The notes under the pieces: generated by a model
What the model saw: only the letters and a program-made list of their open reading frames with translations
What the model was told of the DNA's origin: nothing
The model's database searches: none
Part shown: piece after piece, positions 1-5,585 of the stretch
Numbering within the stretch: position 1 is the first letter of the stretch
How the letters are laid out: each line of letters starts with the position of its first letter
From: CAYSAA01 sp964428905
GTDB lineage: Bacteria; Atribacterota; Phoenicimicrobiia; Phoenicimicrobiales; Stramentimicrobiaceae
DNA length: 9,099 bases
Direction of reading: 5' to 3'
NCBI GenBank assembly: GCA_964428905.1
Contig: CAYSAA010000234.1
Location: forward strand, 1-9,099
Translations under genes and position numbers: made by a program

Positions 1-83
1 CTAAGCAATACAACTGCCTACTTTGGACTTCAGGTAAAAAATGATCCTATGGCTTATCTTAATCTTTTTTATGATAAAACCAT

Positions 84-136
84 TTTATTTAACCATTACC
101 ACCTTCTAAGAAGGTGGTTTTTCATGGTTAAATAAA
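84..136 (+). terminator. Nested hairpin, terminator-like for plus-strand transcription
   Basis: An inner perfect 9-bp stem (98-106 with 110-118, 3-nt loop) is followed on the plus strand by a short T run (118-122). Around it lies an outer 13-bp stem (84-96 with 124-136), so the whole 53-base element can fold back on itself. The T run after the inner stem fits an intrinsic terminator for a plus-strand gene lying left of the window, convergent with the mrp cluster. On the minus strand no T run follows the stem, so its use as terminator for the mrp transcript is less certain. The double-stem shape would also suit the end of a small mobile or palindromic repeat, which cannot be tested with one copy. 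Confidence 0.5.
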
Positions 137-203
137 TATACCCTAAGACATGGAGAAAATTGAAGTAACAAAGATTGCTGAACATTCTATTTATCTTTAA
201 CAA

Positions 204-1076
204 TTATCCCTCAATTTGGGAAATAATGGATTGCAGTACCTTCTCAAAAGCCTGGCTAGTTTCACCTTCTTTATTGCTACAAATAAAAGGTTTACCCTGG
301 TCCGCAGAATGCACCATCTGCACATCAATGGGTATCGCTCCCAGAAATGGAACCTTAAAATCTCTGGCTGCCTTTTCACCACCACCAGTCATAAACAAAT
401 CAATTTTCGCACCACAGTGGGGACAACGAAAACCGCTCATATTTTCAATAATTCCTAAAATGGGAATATTCATATTTCTTAAGAAATTAACACATTTTCG
501 TGAATCAGACAAGGCAATCTCCTGGGGAGTAGTTACGATAACACCCCCATCCAATTCTGGTATAAGCTGGCAAACAGAGAGTGGTTCATCTCCGGTACCC
601 GGAGGAGAATCGATGATTAAAAAATCGAGTTTACCCCAATTGACTTCAGCCAAAAACTGTTTGATTGCGATTCCTTTTAAGGGTCCCCTCCATATCAATG
701 GAGTATCGGGTGATTCTATCAGTGAAGCCATCGAAACGGCTAAAAGATTTTCCCTGGCTTGTATCGGCTTAATCAGCCCATTATTTCCGGCTAATTTTTC
801 ACCTTCAAATCCTAACATTTTGGCTACAGAAGGTCCGTGTAAATCGGCATCCAATAGGCCAACCAGATATTTTTTCTCGGCTAATGCACAAGACAAATTC
901 ACGGCAACTGAACTTTTTCCAACGCCCCCCTTATTTGACAAAACTAAAATTTTATGTTTAATATTAGCCATATTCTGTTTTAATTTTTCGGACATTTCTT
1001 TATTGGATTGTTCTCTTTTCTTTCTCATCTCTTCTTGGGCTTTTTCCTGTGCTGTTTTGGTGTTTACATTATTCAA
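204..1076 (-). CDS. mrp: Mrp/NBP35-family P-loop ATPase, iron-sulfur cluster carrier
   Basis: A 290-residue cytoplasmic ATPase of the Mrp/NBP35 branch of the MinD/ParA group, whose known members bind and transfer iron-sulfur clusters to target apoproteins. Visible motifs are the deviant Walker A KGGVGKS (residues 49-55), the DADLHGPS segment (76-83), DSPPGTGD (156-163) and a C-terminal CxxC (C218, C221), the cluster-bridging pair at the dimer interface in this family. Residues 1-40 are a charged helical extension rich in Lys, Glu and Met. The start is a TTG with the Shine-Dalgarno GAGGAAG seven bases upstream. It is the last gene of the cluster, 75 bp after the zinc-ribbon gene. Together with two PF02579 proteins upstream it suggests metal-cluster assembly or delivery; the client protein is unknown. 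Family assignment is secure, client is not. Confidence 0.95.
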   Translation of the reverse strand: MNNVNTKTAQEKAQEEMRKKREQSNKEMSEKLKQNMANIKHKILVLSNKGGVGKSSVAVNLSCALAEKKYLVGLLDADLHGPSVAKMLGFEGEKLAGNNGLIKPIQARENLLAVSMASLIESPDTPLIWRGPLKGIAIKQFLAEVNWGKLDFLIIDSPPGTGDEPLSVCQLIPELDGGVIVTTPQEIALSDSRKCVNFLRNMNIPILGIIENMSGFRCPHCGAKIDLFMTGGGEKAARDFKVPFLGAIPIDVQMVHSADQGKPFICSNKEGETSQAFEKVLQSIISQIEG

Positions 1077-1083
1077 TATTCTA

Positions 1084-1090
1084 CTTCCTC
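1084..1090 (-). promoter_or_regulatory. Ribosome binding site fixing the TTG start of mrp
   Basis: GAGGAAG on the minus strand, seven bases before the TTG at 1076-1074. It lies in a purine-rich run, and no ATG is available at similar distance, so the TTG is the best start. Confidence 0.6.
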
Positions 1091-1151
1091 TTCTTTCCTC
1101 TTCTTATCTAAACGAATGATTATCAAATTTTAGGTAAAAGTTAAAGTAAGG

Positions 1152-1376
1152 TTATTTTCTAACCATTAAAGAACCACATTTGGGACATTTTAATTCTGTA
1201 CAGGGTACACCTGGTTCATGCGTAGTAACCGCTCCACAGGAAGGACATACACAGTCCCCCCCCGGTCCGGCTCCTCCGGCAAACCGTCCTGTGCCTGTAG
1301 TCATATTCCCTCTTCCTTGTCCCCTTCCGGTTCCTGGTCCCTGACCTCTTGGTCCAGTGCCATCACCTCTAGGCAT
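1152..1376 (-). CDS. Small Gly/Arg-rich zinc-ribbon protein
   Basis: A 74-residue protein with two parts. Residues 1-40 are Gly/Arg-rich and begin with MPRGDGTGPRGQGPGTGR, closely matching the N-terminus of the DUF5320-like protein encoded at 2330-2707. Residues 41-74 carry two CxxC knuckles (C44/C47 and C64/C67) plus C42 and C59, consistent with a zinc ribbon or rubredoxin-like metal site. The ATG is preceded by the very strong Shine-Dalgarno AGGAGGTGAG (1390-1381). It sits 26 bp after the second NifX-like gene and 75 bp before mrp, so it is probably cotranscribed with them. Small proteins of this build are often seen beside NifX-like and Mrp genes in anaerobes, but no function is established. 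It may bind zinc or an iron site; the sequence does not decide between these. Confidence 0.85.
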   Translation of the reverse strand: MPRGDGTGPRGQGPGTGRGQGRGNMTTGTGRFAGGAGPGGDCVCPSCGAVTTHEPGVPCTELKCPKCGSLMVRK

Positions 1377-1402
1377 TTATCTCACCTCCTATCAAAATGC
1401 TG

Positions 1403-1783
1403 TTACTCATGATGGTGATCCTCTTTTTCCATACCATATCCTTTACCCGCTCCTGGCTGACAGCGGGAATCACCTTCTTGTAGTGTACCTTGTATGTATC
1501 TATCAATAACTTCATTGACTTCACCTGTAATACCAATAATTGGCTTTATTCCTTTCTCTGAAAAAAGTGCCATGGCTTTTCTTCCCATACCACCACAAAT
1601 CATAATTTGAACACCTTTTTCAGCAAGAAATTCCGGTAAAAAACCGGTACGATGACCGGGGTTCGGAATATTTTCCTTATGAATCACTTCTCTGTTTTCA
1701 AGATCAACTATGGTAAAAGAAGGGCAACGACCAAAATGAGCCGATATACGATTTTCATCAACGGCAATTGCTATTTTCTCCAT
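1403..1783 (-). CDS. NifX/NafY-type Fe-Mo-cluster-binding family protein (PF02579), His-tailed
   Basis: A 126-residue protein of the dinitrogenase iron-molybdenum cofactor-binding family (PF02579), an RNase H-like fold that holds metal-sulfur clusters in NifX, NafY, NifB C-termini and the orange protein. Typical features are the first strand IAIAVDENRIS, HFGRC (residues 16-20), GVQIMICGGMG (57-67) and the PIIGITGEV segment near 81-89. After the domain comes a short tail with C108 and the ending EDHHHE, which could bind metal. I start it at the ATG at 1783, because GTGAGGT (1795-1789) is a good Shine-Dalgarno five bases upstream; a GTG at 1795 would add four residues but lies inside that site. 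It follows the related gene at 1806-2171 by 22 bp. Without nitrogenase genes here, a role in another cluster pathway is more likely than FeMo-cofactor synthesis. Confidence 0.9.
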   Translation of the reverse strand: MEKIAIAVDENRISAHFGRCPSFTIVDLENREVIHKENIPNPGHRTGFLPEFLAEKGVQIMICGGMGRKAMALFSEKGIKPIIGITGEVNEVIDRYIQGTLQEGDSRCQPGAGKGYGMEKEDHHHE

Positions 1784-1788
1784 GCTAA

Positions 1789-1795
1789 ACCTCAC
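1789..1795 (-). promoter_or_regulatory. Ribosome binding site deciding the start at 1783
   Basis: GTGAGGT on the minus strand, five bases before the ATG at 1783-1781. The alternative GTG start at 1795 is the first base of this site and has only a weak AGGA upstream, so the ATG is preferred. Confidence 0.6.
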
Positions 1796-1805
1796 AATTT
1801 TTATC

Positions 1806-2171
1806 CTAGTTTAACCCGGAATGTGGTCCCGTATTCGATTGATCAACGGCTTTTAAATTTCCCTTTTTATACTCCTGGATAACAGATTCAACAGTACCAC
1901 TGGCTCCTGTAATTAACTGTACGCCGGCAGCATTGATGGTCCTGAAGGCATTGGGTCCGCAATTTCCGGTAATTACAACCTCTACACCCTTATCTGCCAT
2001 TATTTGTCCAGATTGCACTCCGACTCCGCCCATACCCCGAATATTGCTGTTTTCAATCGCTTCGAATTGATCATTCTCCATATCATAGATAATAAAAAAA
2101 AGGCATCTGCCAAATCTGGGGTCAACTTCACTCTGTAGTTCTGGTCCCGAAGAAGTAACTGCTATTTTCAT
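1806..2171 (-). CDS. NifX/NafY-type Fe-Mo-cluster-binding family protein (PF02579)
   Basis: A 121-residue single-domain PF02579 protein. It starts MKIAVTSSGPEL, has the DPRFGRC motif (residues 17-23), the NIRGMGGVGVQSGQ loop (43-56), GVEVVITGNCGPNAF (62-76) and a C-terminal helix ending in a Gly/Ser-rich tail. These are the landmarks of stand-alone relatives of NifX and of the orange protein (ORP), which binds a Mo-Cu sulfide cluster in Desulfovibrio. The ATG follows AGGAGTGAGGT. It is the first gene after a 158-bp gap containing a dyad and a candidate promoter, so this gene, its paralogue, the zinc-ribbon gene and mrp may form their own transcript. The paralogue downstream is clearly diverged, so the two may act as a heteropair or bind different clusters. 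The metal is not identifiable from sequence. Confidence 0.92.
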   Translation of the reverse strand: MKIAVTSSGPELQSEVDPRFGRCLFFIIYDMENDQFEAIENSNIRGMGGVGVQSGQIMADKGVEVVITGNCGPNAFRTINAAGVQLITGASGTVESVIQEYKKGNLKAVDQSNTGPHSGLN

Positions 2172-2214
2172 TAAACCTCACTCCTGTTTTCTAAATTTTT
2201 TATTGATATCTCTT

Positions 2215-2242
2215 ATTATAACGCTTATGGCAAATTTATAAA
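2215..2242 (-). promoter_or_regulatory. Candidate promoter for the nifX-like/mrp genes
   Basis: On the minus strand a perfect TATAAT (2220-2215) lies 16 bases after TTTATA (2242-2237, 4 of 6 matches to TTGACA). The implied start near 2208 gives a leader of roughly 37 bases before the ATG at 2171. The -35 match is modest, so readthrough from the fur promoter remains possible. Confidence 0.45.
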
Positions 2243-2264
2243 AATCTTTTAGCTATTTTTATCA

Positions 2265-2310
2265 CAAATGAATCATCAATAAGGAGTTAGCCCCACTGAT
2301 GATTCATTTG
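2265..2310 (-). terminator. 14-bp perfect dyad with 18-nt loop between DUF5320 and nifX genes
   Basis: CAAATGAATCATCA (2265-2278) is repeated inverted at 2297-2310, enclosing an 18-base loop. It lies 20 bp after the DUF5320-like stop and upstream of the candidate nifX promoter, the expected place for a terminator. However, no run of U follows on either strand, so it may instead be a weak terminator, an RNA processing or stabilising hairpin, or a protein-binding dyad. Confidence 0.4.
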
Positions 2311-2329
2311 ATTGAATAAATAATATTAT

Positions 2330-2707
2330 CTATTCTTTTGTTTCTTTTTTTAATTCAGCCATTCTTTTGTTGACTGCATCTAATTCTGCCTTGATATCCT
2401 CTGCCTCTGTCTGGAGTAAGTCCAATTCCTGCTTGGAATCCATTTTCCCCGGATAAGGATAAGGGGCTCCATAAGCAGGATAAGCAGAAGGTACCGGTGC
2501 ATAGGCAACATTCCCGGGATAACCATAAAAGGCACCTCGTCGGAAACCCCAACCAGCACCACGTCCAAATCCACGTCTAAACCCCATTCCGAAACGGCCA
2601 CCAACAGGATTAGTATAACCTGGAACAGGATAACCGGCACAATAACCTGCCGCTCTACCAGTCATCGGACCAAGTCCGGCAGGACCAGTTCTATCACCAC
2701 TTGGCAT
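2330..2707 (-). CDS. DUF5320-like Gly/Arg-rich small protein with C-terminal coiled coil
   Basis: A 125-residue protein of the DUF5320 type. The N-terminus MPSGDRTGPAGLGPMTGRAA is the signature of the family and resembles that of the zinc-ribbon protein at 1152-1376. Residues 36-60 are Gly/Phe/Arg-rich with repeated GFRRG, 61-88 are Tyr/Pro/Ala-rich, and 89-125 form a charged heptad-like helix (SKQELDLLQTEAEDIKAELD) predicted to be a coiled coil. There is no signal peptide and one cysteine (C23). The ATG at 2707 follows the near-perfect AAGGAGGTGAT, which also contains the fur stop codon; a GTG at 2716 inside that site is not the likely start. Tight coupling to fur suggests cotranslation and metal-responsive expression. 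The family has no established function; association with Mrp and NifX-like genes in anaerobes points to metal-cluster work. Confidence 0.88.
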   Translation of the reverse strand: MPSGDRTGPAGLGPMTGRAAGYCAGYPVPGYTNPVGGRFGMGFRRGFGRGAGWGFRRGAFYGYPGNVAYAPVPSAYPAYGAPYPYPGKMDSKQELDLLQTEAEDIKAELDAVNKRMAELKKETKE

Positions 2708-2711
2708 TGTA

Positions 2712-2722
2712 ATCACCTCCTT
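2712..2722 (-). promoter_or_regulatory. Ribosome binding site overlapping the fur stop codon
   Basis: AAGGAGGTGAT, almost fully complementary to the 16S rRNA tail, ends four bases before the ATG at 2707. The TGA stop of fur (2715-2713) is inside it, so the two genes are translationally coupled. It decides the ATG over the GTG at 2716. Confidence 0.75.
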
Positions 2723-3216
2723 TTCTCATTTTGGTAAAAATTCTTATTCTTCTGACAATCCTGACATTCTCCATAAAACTGAAGAATACAACTTTTCACG
2801 GTAAACCCATATTTTTGGTAAAGTCTATCCTTCATTTTCTTAATAACTTCCTGTTCCTCCCCAGTCAATTCACTGGAGTCCAAGAAAGTGTGACAATTCA
2901 TACATAATAGATGTTGATGACAATTTACTCCTTTTACTCTTCCTGCTAATTCGTATCGTGCCCTTCCTTCCCCGGATTCTACCTTAAGAACAACACCATT
3001 TTTGCTGAGAAGATCGAGTGTCCTGTAAACAGTTGTCAACCCAATGGCCGGATAAACCTTATAAGCCTGTAAATATATCTCTTCTGCGCTGAAATGTTTT
3101 TCTGCGTTTTCAAGGATCTGTAGGATGATTCTTCGGGGTATAGTCACTCGATAACCCCAGCCTCTAAAACGACTTGGCCAACCTTTTGTTATTCCTTTAG
3201 CAAATCCATTCTTCAT
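2713..3216 (-). CDS. Fur-family metal-dependent transcriptional regulator
   Basis: A 167-residue DNA-binding repressor of the Fur superfamily (Fur, Zur, PerR). A basic, aromatic extension (residues 1-25, with WPSRFRGWGYRVT) leads into the winged helix, whose recognition helix is around IGLTTVYRTLDLL (58-70). The dimerisation part holds the histidine-rich metal site HQHLLC (100-105) and the two structural zinc pairs C105/C108 and C151/C154. All expected cysteines are present, so it should be functional. The Shine-Dalgarno AAGGA is about 11 bases from the ATG, rather far. Directly upstream lies a strong promoter whose start region is covered by a Fur box, so autorepression is likely. A Fur-type operator favours iron, but Zur or PerR specificity cannot be excluded from sequence. 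It heads a cluster of metal-cluster genes and is coupled to the DUF5320-like gene. Confidence 0.93.
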   Translation of the reverse strand: MKNGFAKGITKGWPSRFRGWGYRVTIPRRIILQILENAEKHFSAEEIYLQAYKVYPAIGLTTVYRTLDLLSKNGVVLKVESGEGRARYELAGRVKGVNCHQHLLCMNCHTFLDSSELTGEEQEVIKKMKDRLYQKYGFTVKSCILQFYGECQDCQKNKNFYQNEKRR

Positions 3217-3235
3217 GATAGAAGTATTCCTTATT

Positions 3236-3254
3236 GATAATGATTACCATTACC
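3236..3254 (-). promoter_or_regulatory. Fur box over the fur transcription start
   Basis: GATAATGATTACCATTACC on the plus strand matches 17 of 19 bases of the classical Fur box GATAATGATTATCATTATC. Read as the 7-1-7 form it is TGATAAT-G-ATTACCA, one mismatch from consensus. It begins immediately after the -10 hexamer of the fur promoter, where bound repressor would block initiation. Confidence 0.8.
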
Positions 3255-3283
3255 ATTTTATGACGAATAGTAATTTCTGTCAA
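3255..3283 (-). promoter_or_regulatory. Strong sigma-A-type promoter of fur
   Basis: On the minus strand a perfect TTGACA (3283-3278) is separated by exactly 17 bases from TAAAAT (3260-3255, 5 of 6). The predicted start falls inside the Fur box, leaving a leader of about 30 bases before the ATG at 3216. Confidence 0.85.
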
Positions 3284-3298
3284 GTGTTTTCTATATCT

Positions 3299-3336
3299 AT
3301 AAGAAAAAGACAGGGATTTTCCTGTCTTTTTCTTAT
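3299..3336 (-). terminator. Intrinsic terminator after the oxidoreductase gene
   Basis: A perfect 16-bp stem (3299-3314 with 3321-3336) with a 6-base loop. The lower stem is A-rich on one arm and T-rich on the other, so on the minus strand the GC-containing upper stem is followed by TTTTTCTTAT. It lies 47 bp after the oxidoreductase stop and separates that unit from the fur promoter. Its symmetry would let it work in both directions. Confidence 0.82.
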
Positions 3337-3382
3337 TATCTTTATGCCTCATCTAGAAACAAGATTCAAAAATTGATAAATA

Positions 3383-5539
3383 CTATCGATTATTTTGATA
3401 AGTCTGCCAAACTTCCAAAACTTCCGGAAAATCAATTCTTAGTCTTTTGACTGTCTCCATGGCAGGCACACCATTCTCATCCCATCCTCTTCTCTTGTAA
3501 ACGGCATCACATAATAATTGATATTGATCTTCTCTAAATTCTCTCAGGGCTTTTATTTTTTCCTCAATTGTTTTACCTTCTATGGAATATCCAACTTTTT
3601 CCTGGAGTTGTTGATCATAAATCTCGGCACGTGACTGATATTCTTTCTCAGTCACTGGTCCCACAGCCCGATAGGGAATCGCATCATCTTTTCTGGTTCC
3701 AAATCCCATTTTCAAATTAAATAGACGCTGAAAATTGTGAACTGCCTCTGACTGGAGAATAATATCTTCGGCAGATATCTTCTTCCCTGTTACTCCCTCA
3801 AAAATCCAACAATAATTTTCTACATGTTCCGGCACTTTGGCTGCATTCATACCAGCAAATTTTTTCTTATTATTTGCTGGCTCAATATCATTCCAGGGAA
3901 GCTTACAAAGCCCTACCAAAGAAAACCATGTCCTGAATAAAGGGAAATAATGTAAAGCCTCAGCCTTATCCTCGAAGGTAGGAATCTGATGATTTACCTG
4001 ATCCATAAAAATTAACCAGGACTCATCGTGCTGAGGACCTTTATTGGCAATGCCATATCCGCCCTGTTGGGCAAGGGACTCCTTAGTCACATATTCAGAA
4101 AATTCCATACCCTTGCATTCCATTCCGATATCATTTAACAAGGCCAAATCTGCTTGATAATGTTCCGCAAAATATTGTTTGCACAGACGCACTCCCTGCC
4201 CGGCAATTTTCCCAAAACCTTCTCCCCGGGCAATCAGGTGAATCAATTCCAATAAGGCATTACTGTTACCAAATTCTAAATCCAACCCTCCGGTTTTCTC
4301 TTTATTTAAAATCCCGTTTTCATAGCATTCCATCAAAAAAGCAATGGTGGTACTCACCCCGATGGTATCCATCCCATAATGGTCACAATAGAAATTGGCT
4401 TCTAAAACAACATCCGGATCAAAACAACCACAGTTACCGCCAAAACCGGCTGCTGTTTCATATTCAGGTCCGTCGACAATCACTTCCTGACCTTTTAAAG
4501 GCCCGGTTTTCAGTCTAAACTGATCAACGGCATGGGAACAGCGCAAATTACATCCTATCCAGCAGGAATCACCAGCTTGCTTCTGAGAAAAACGTTCCAA
4601 CCAAACCTGACTACCAATATTAACTGCCTGTGGATGTGTTCCATATTGATAGTTATGAACAGGCAAACAATCATGGGTATTCATGTGATCGAGAAGATTG
4701 ATGGTACCAATTTCACGCATCCCATTCTGAATATGATCCAGCTCCAGAATTTCTTTCGTTAAACGCTGTCCTGCTTTCTTCAATAATTCTGGTTTGGCAG
4801 GATTATTGTTAGTGCCTCCGACACCTTTAACCTTAACAATAATAGCAGCTATTTTTTTATCCCTGAGAATGGTGCCGGTTCCTCCTCGGGCTGCCTGTTT
4901 ATAGCGGACTCTCCCCCGGTAACGATCATACCAGCTAAAATTCAGCATTCCAAGTAAGGAATTTTCTGCTCCCTGACCGGCAGAAACAATACTGATATTA
5001 GACTTATCCTGTTCATTATCCGCAAAACGGTCGGTTAATTTTTCTACTAACAGATAAGAATTTATATCCTGGTAAGGAGAAGACTGTACGGTTATCTCCC
5101 CTTTATTGCCATCTATAAAAATAATGACATCCTGTGCAGCTTTGCCTTGAATTTCCAGAACATCCCAACCGGACAATTTAAGAAAAGGAGCAAAATAGCC
5201 ACCGGCATTGTTATCATTGGCACTTCCCGTTTCAGGAGAAAGACTAACCACATGACTCTTACCGCAACCCGAATACTGGGTAATTCCACATATCGGTCCG
5301 GTACAGAATACCAATTCATTTTCCGGATCATTCCACTTTGTCTCCGGATTCACTGCCTCCCATAGGTACCATAAACCATAGCCACGACCACCGGTTAACA
5401 CTTCTTTCACTTTTGCAGGTACATCCTTTATCCTGACCTCGTTTTCAGATAAATTAAGATAAAGAACCTGATCCGTATAACCCTTACTTACTCTAACTGG
5501 CTGATAATGAGTTGACATCAATAGATGATCTTCGGACAT
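3383..5539 (-). CDS. Aldehyde:ferredoxin oxidoreductase family tungsten/molybdenum enzyme
   Basis: A 718-residue cytoplasmic enzyme of the AOR family, which oxidises aldehydes to acids with ferredoxin as acceptor using a bis-pyranopterin tungsten (or molybdenum) centre and one [4Fe-4S] cluster. The N-terminal AOR domain covers about residues 20-235, with GGRGYG (50-55), CGKSHVV (92-98) and ARGGTGTILRDKKI (217-230). The central and C-terminal domains follow, ending in the usual YKRRGWDENGVP segment (681-692). Cluster ligands appear to be C326, C330, C334 and C545. The triplet is Cx3Cx3C rather than the classical Cx2Cx3C, and the two DxxGL(C/D) pterin motifs read DTIGVS (391-396) and SLVGLC (540-545). 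It is longer than the roughly 605-residue Pyrococcus enzyme. Shine-Dalgarno AGGAGGTT precedes the ATG. It follows the GTPase-like gene by 46 bp, probably in one transcript. Substrate is not predictable. Confidence 0.93.
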   Translation of the reverse strand: MSEDHLLMSTHYQPVRVSKGYTDQVLYLNLSENEVRIKDVPAKVKEVLTGGRGYGLWYLWEAVNPETKWNDPENELVFCTGPICGITQYSGCGKSHVVSLSPETGSANDNNAGGYFAPFLKLSGWDVLEIQGKAAQDVIIFIDGNKGEITVQSSPYQDINSYLLVEKLTDRFADNEQDKSNISIVSAGQGAENSLLGMLNFSWYDRYRGRVRYKQAARGGTGTILRDKKIAAIIVKVKGVGGTNNNPAKPELLKKAGQRLTKEILELDHIQNGMREIGTINLLDHMNTHDCLPVHNYQYGTHPQAVNIGSQVWLERFSQKQAGDSCWIGCNLRCSHAVDQFRLKTGPLKGQEVIVDGPEYETAAGFGGNCGCFDPDVVLEANFYCDHYGMDTIGVSTTIAFLMECYENGILNKEKTGGLDLEFGNSNALLELIHLIARGEGFGKIAGQGVRLCKQYFAEHYQADLALLNDIGMECKGMEFSEYVTKESLAQQGGYGIANKGPQHDESWLIFMDQVNHQIPTFEDKAEALHYFPLFRTWFSLVGLCKLPWNDIEPANNKKKFAGMNAAKVPEHVENYCWIFEGVTGKKISAEDIILQSEAVHNFQRLFNLKMGFGTRKDDAIPYRAVGPVTEKEYQSRAEIYDQQLQEKVGYSIEGKTIEEKIKALREFREDQYQLLCDAVYKRRGWDENGVPAMETVKRLRIDFPEVLEVWQTYQNNR

Positions 5540-5585
5540 CTTGAACCTCCTGAATATTTATTGTTTATTATCCAATTTAGTTTTT

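Noticed and set aside
1..135. Plus-strand frame open from the left edge to a TAA at 133-135, possibly the tail of a gene
   Set aside because: The last 17 or so codons are simply the translation of the nested hairpin at 84-136, and 44 codons without a stop is not rare by chance. No recognisable motif is present. A real plus-strand gene to the left is still possible because of the terminator-like hairpin.
175..1119. Long plus-strand open frame of 314 codons opposite mrp
   Set aside because: It is the antisense shadow of the mrp coding sequence, which has clear Walker and CxxC motifs. The plus-strand translation has no recognisable domain.
2355..2640. Two minus-strand open frames overlapping the DUF5320-like gene
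   Set aside because: They are alternative frames of a Gly/Arg/Tyr-rich gene whose composition suppresses stops. Neither has a good ribosome site, whereas the DUF5320-like frame has a near-perfect one.
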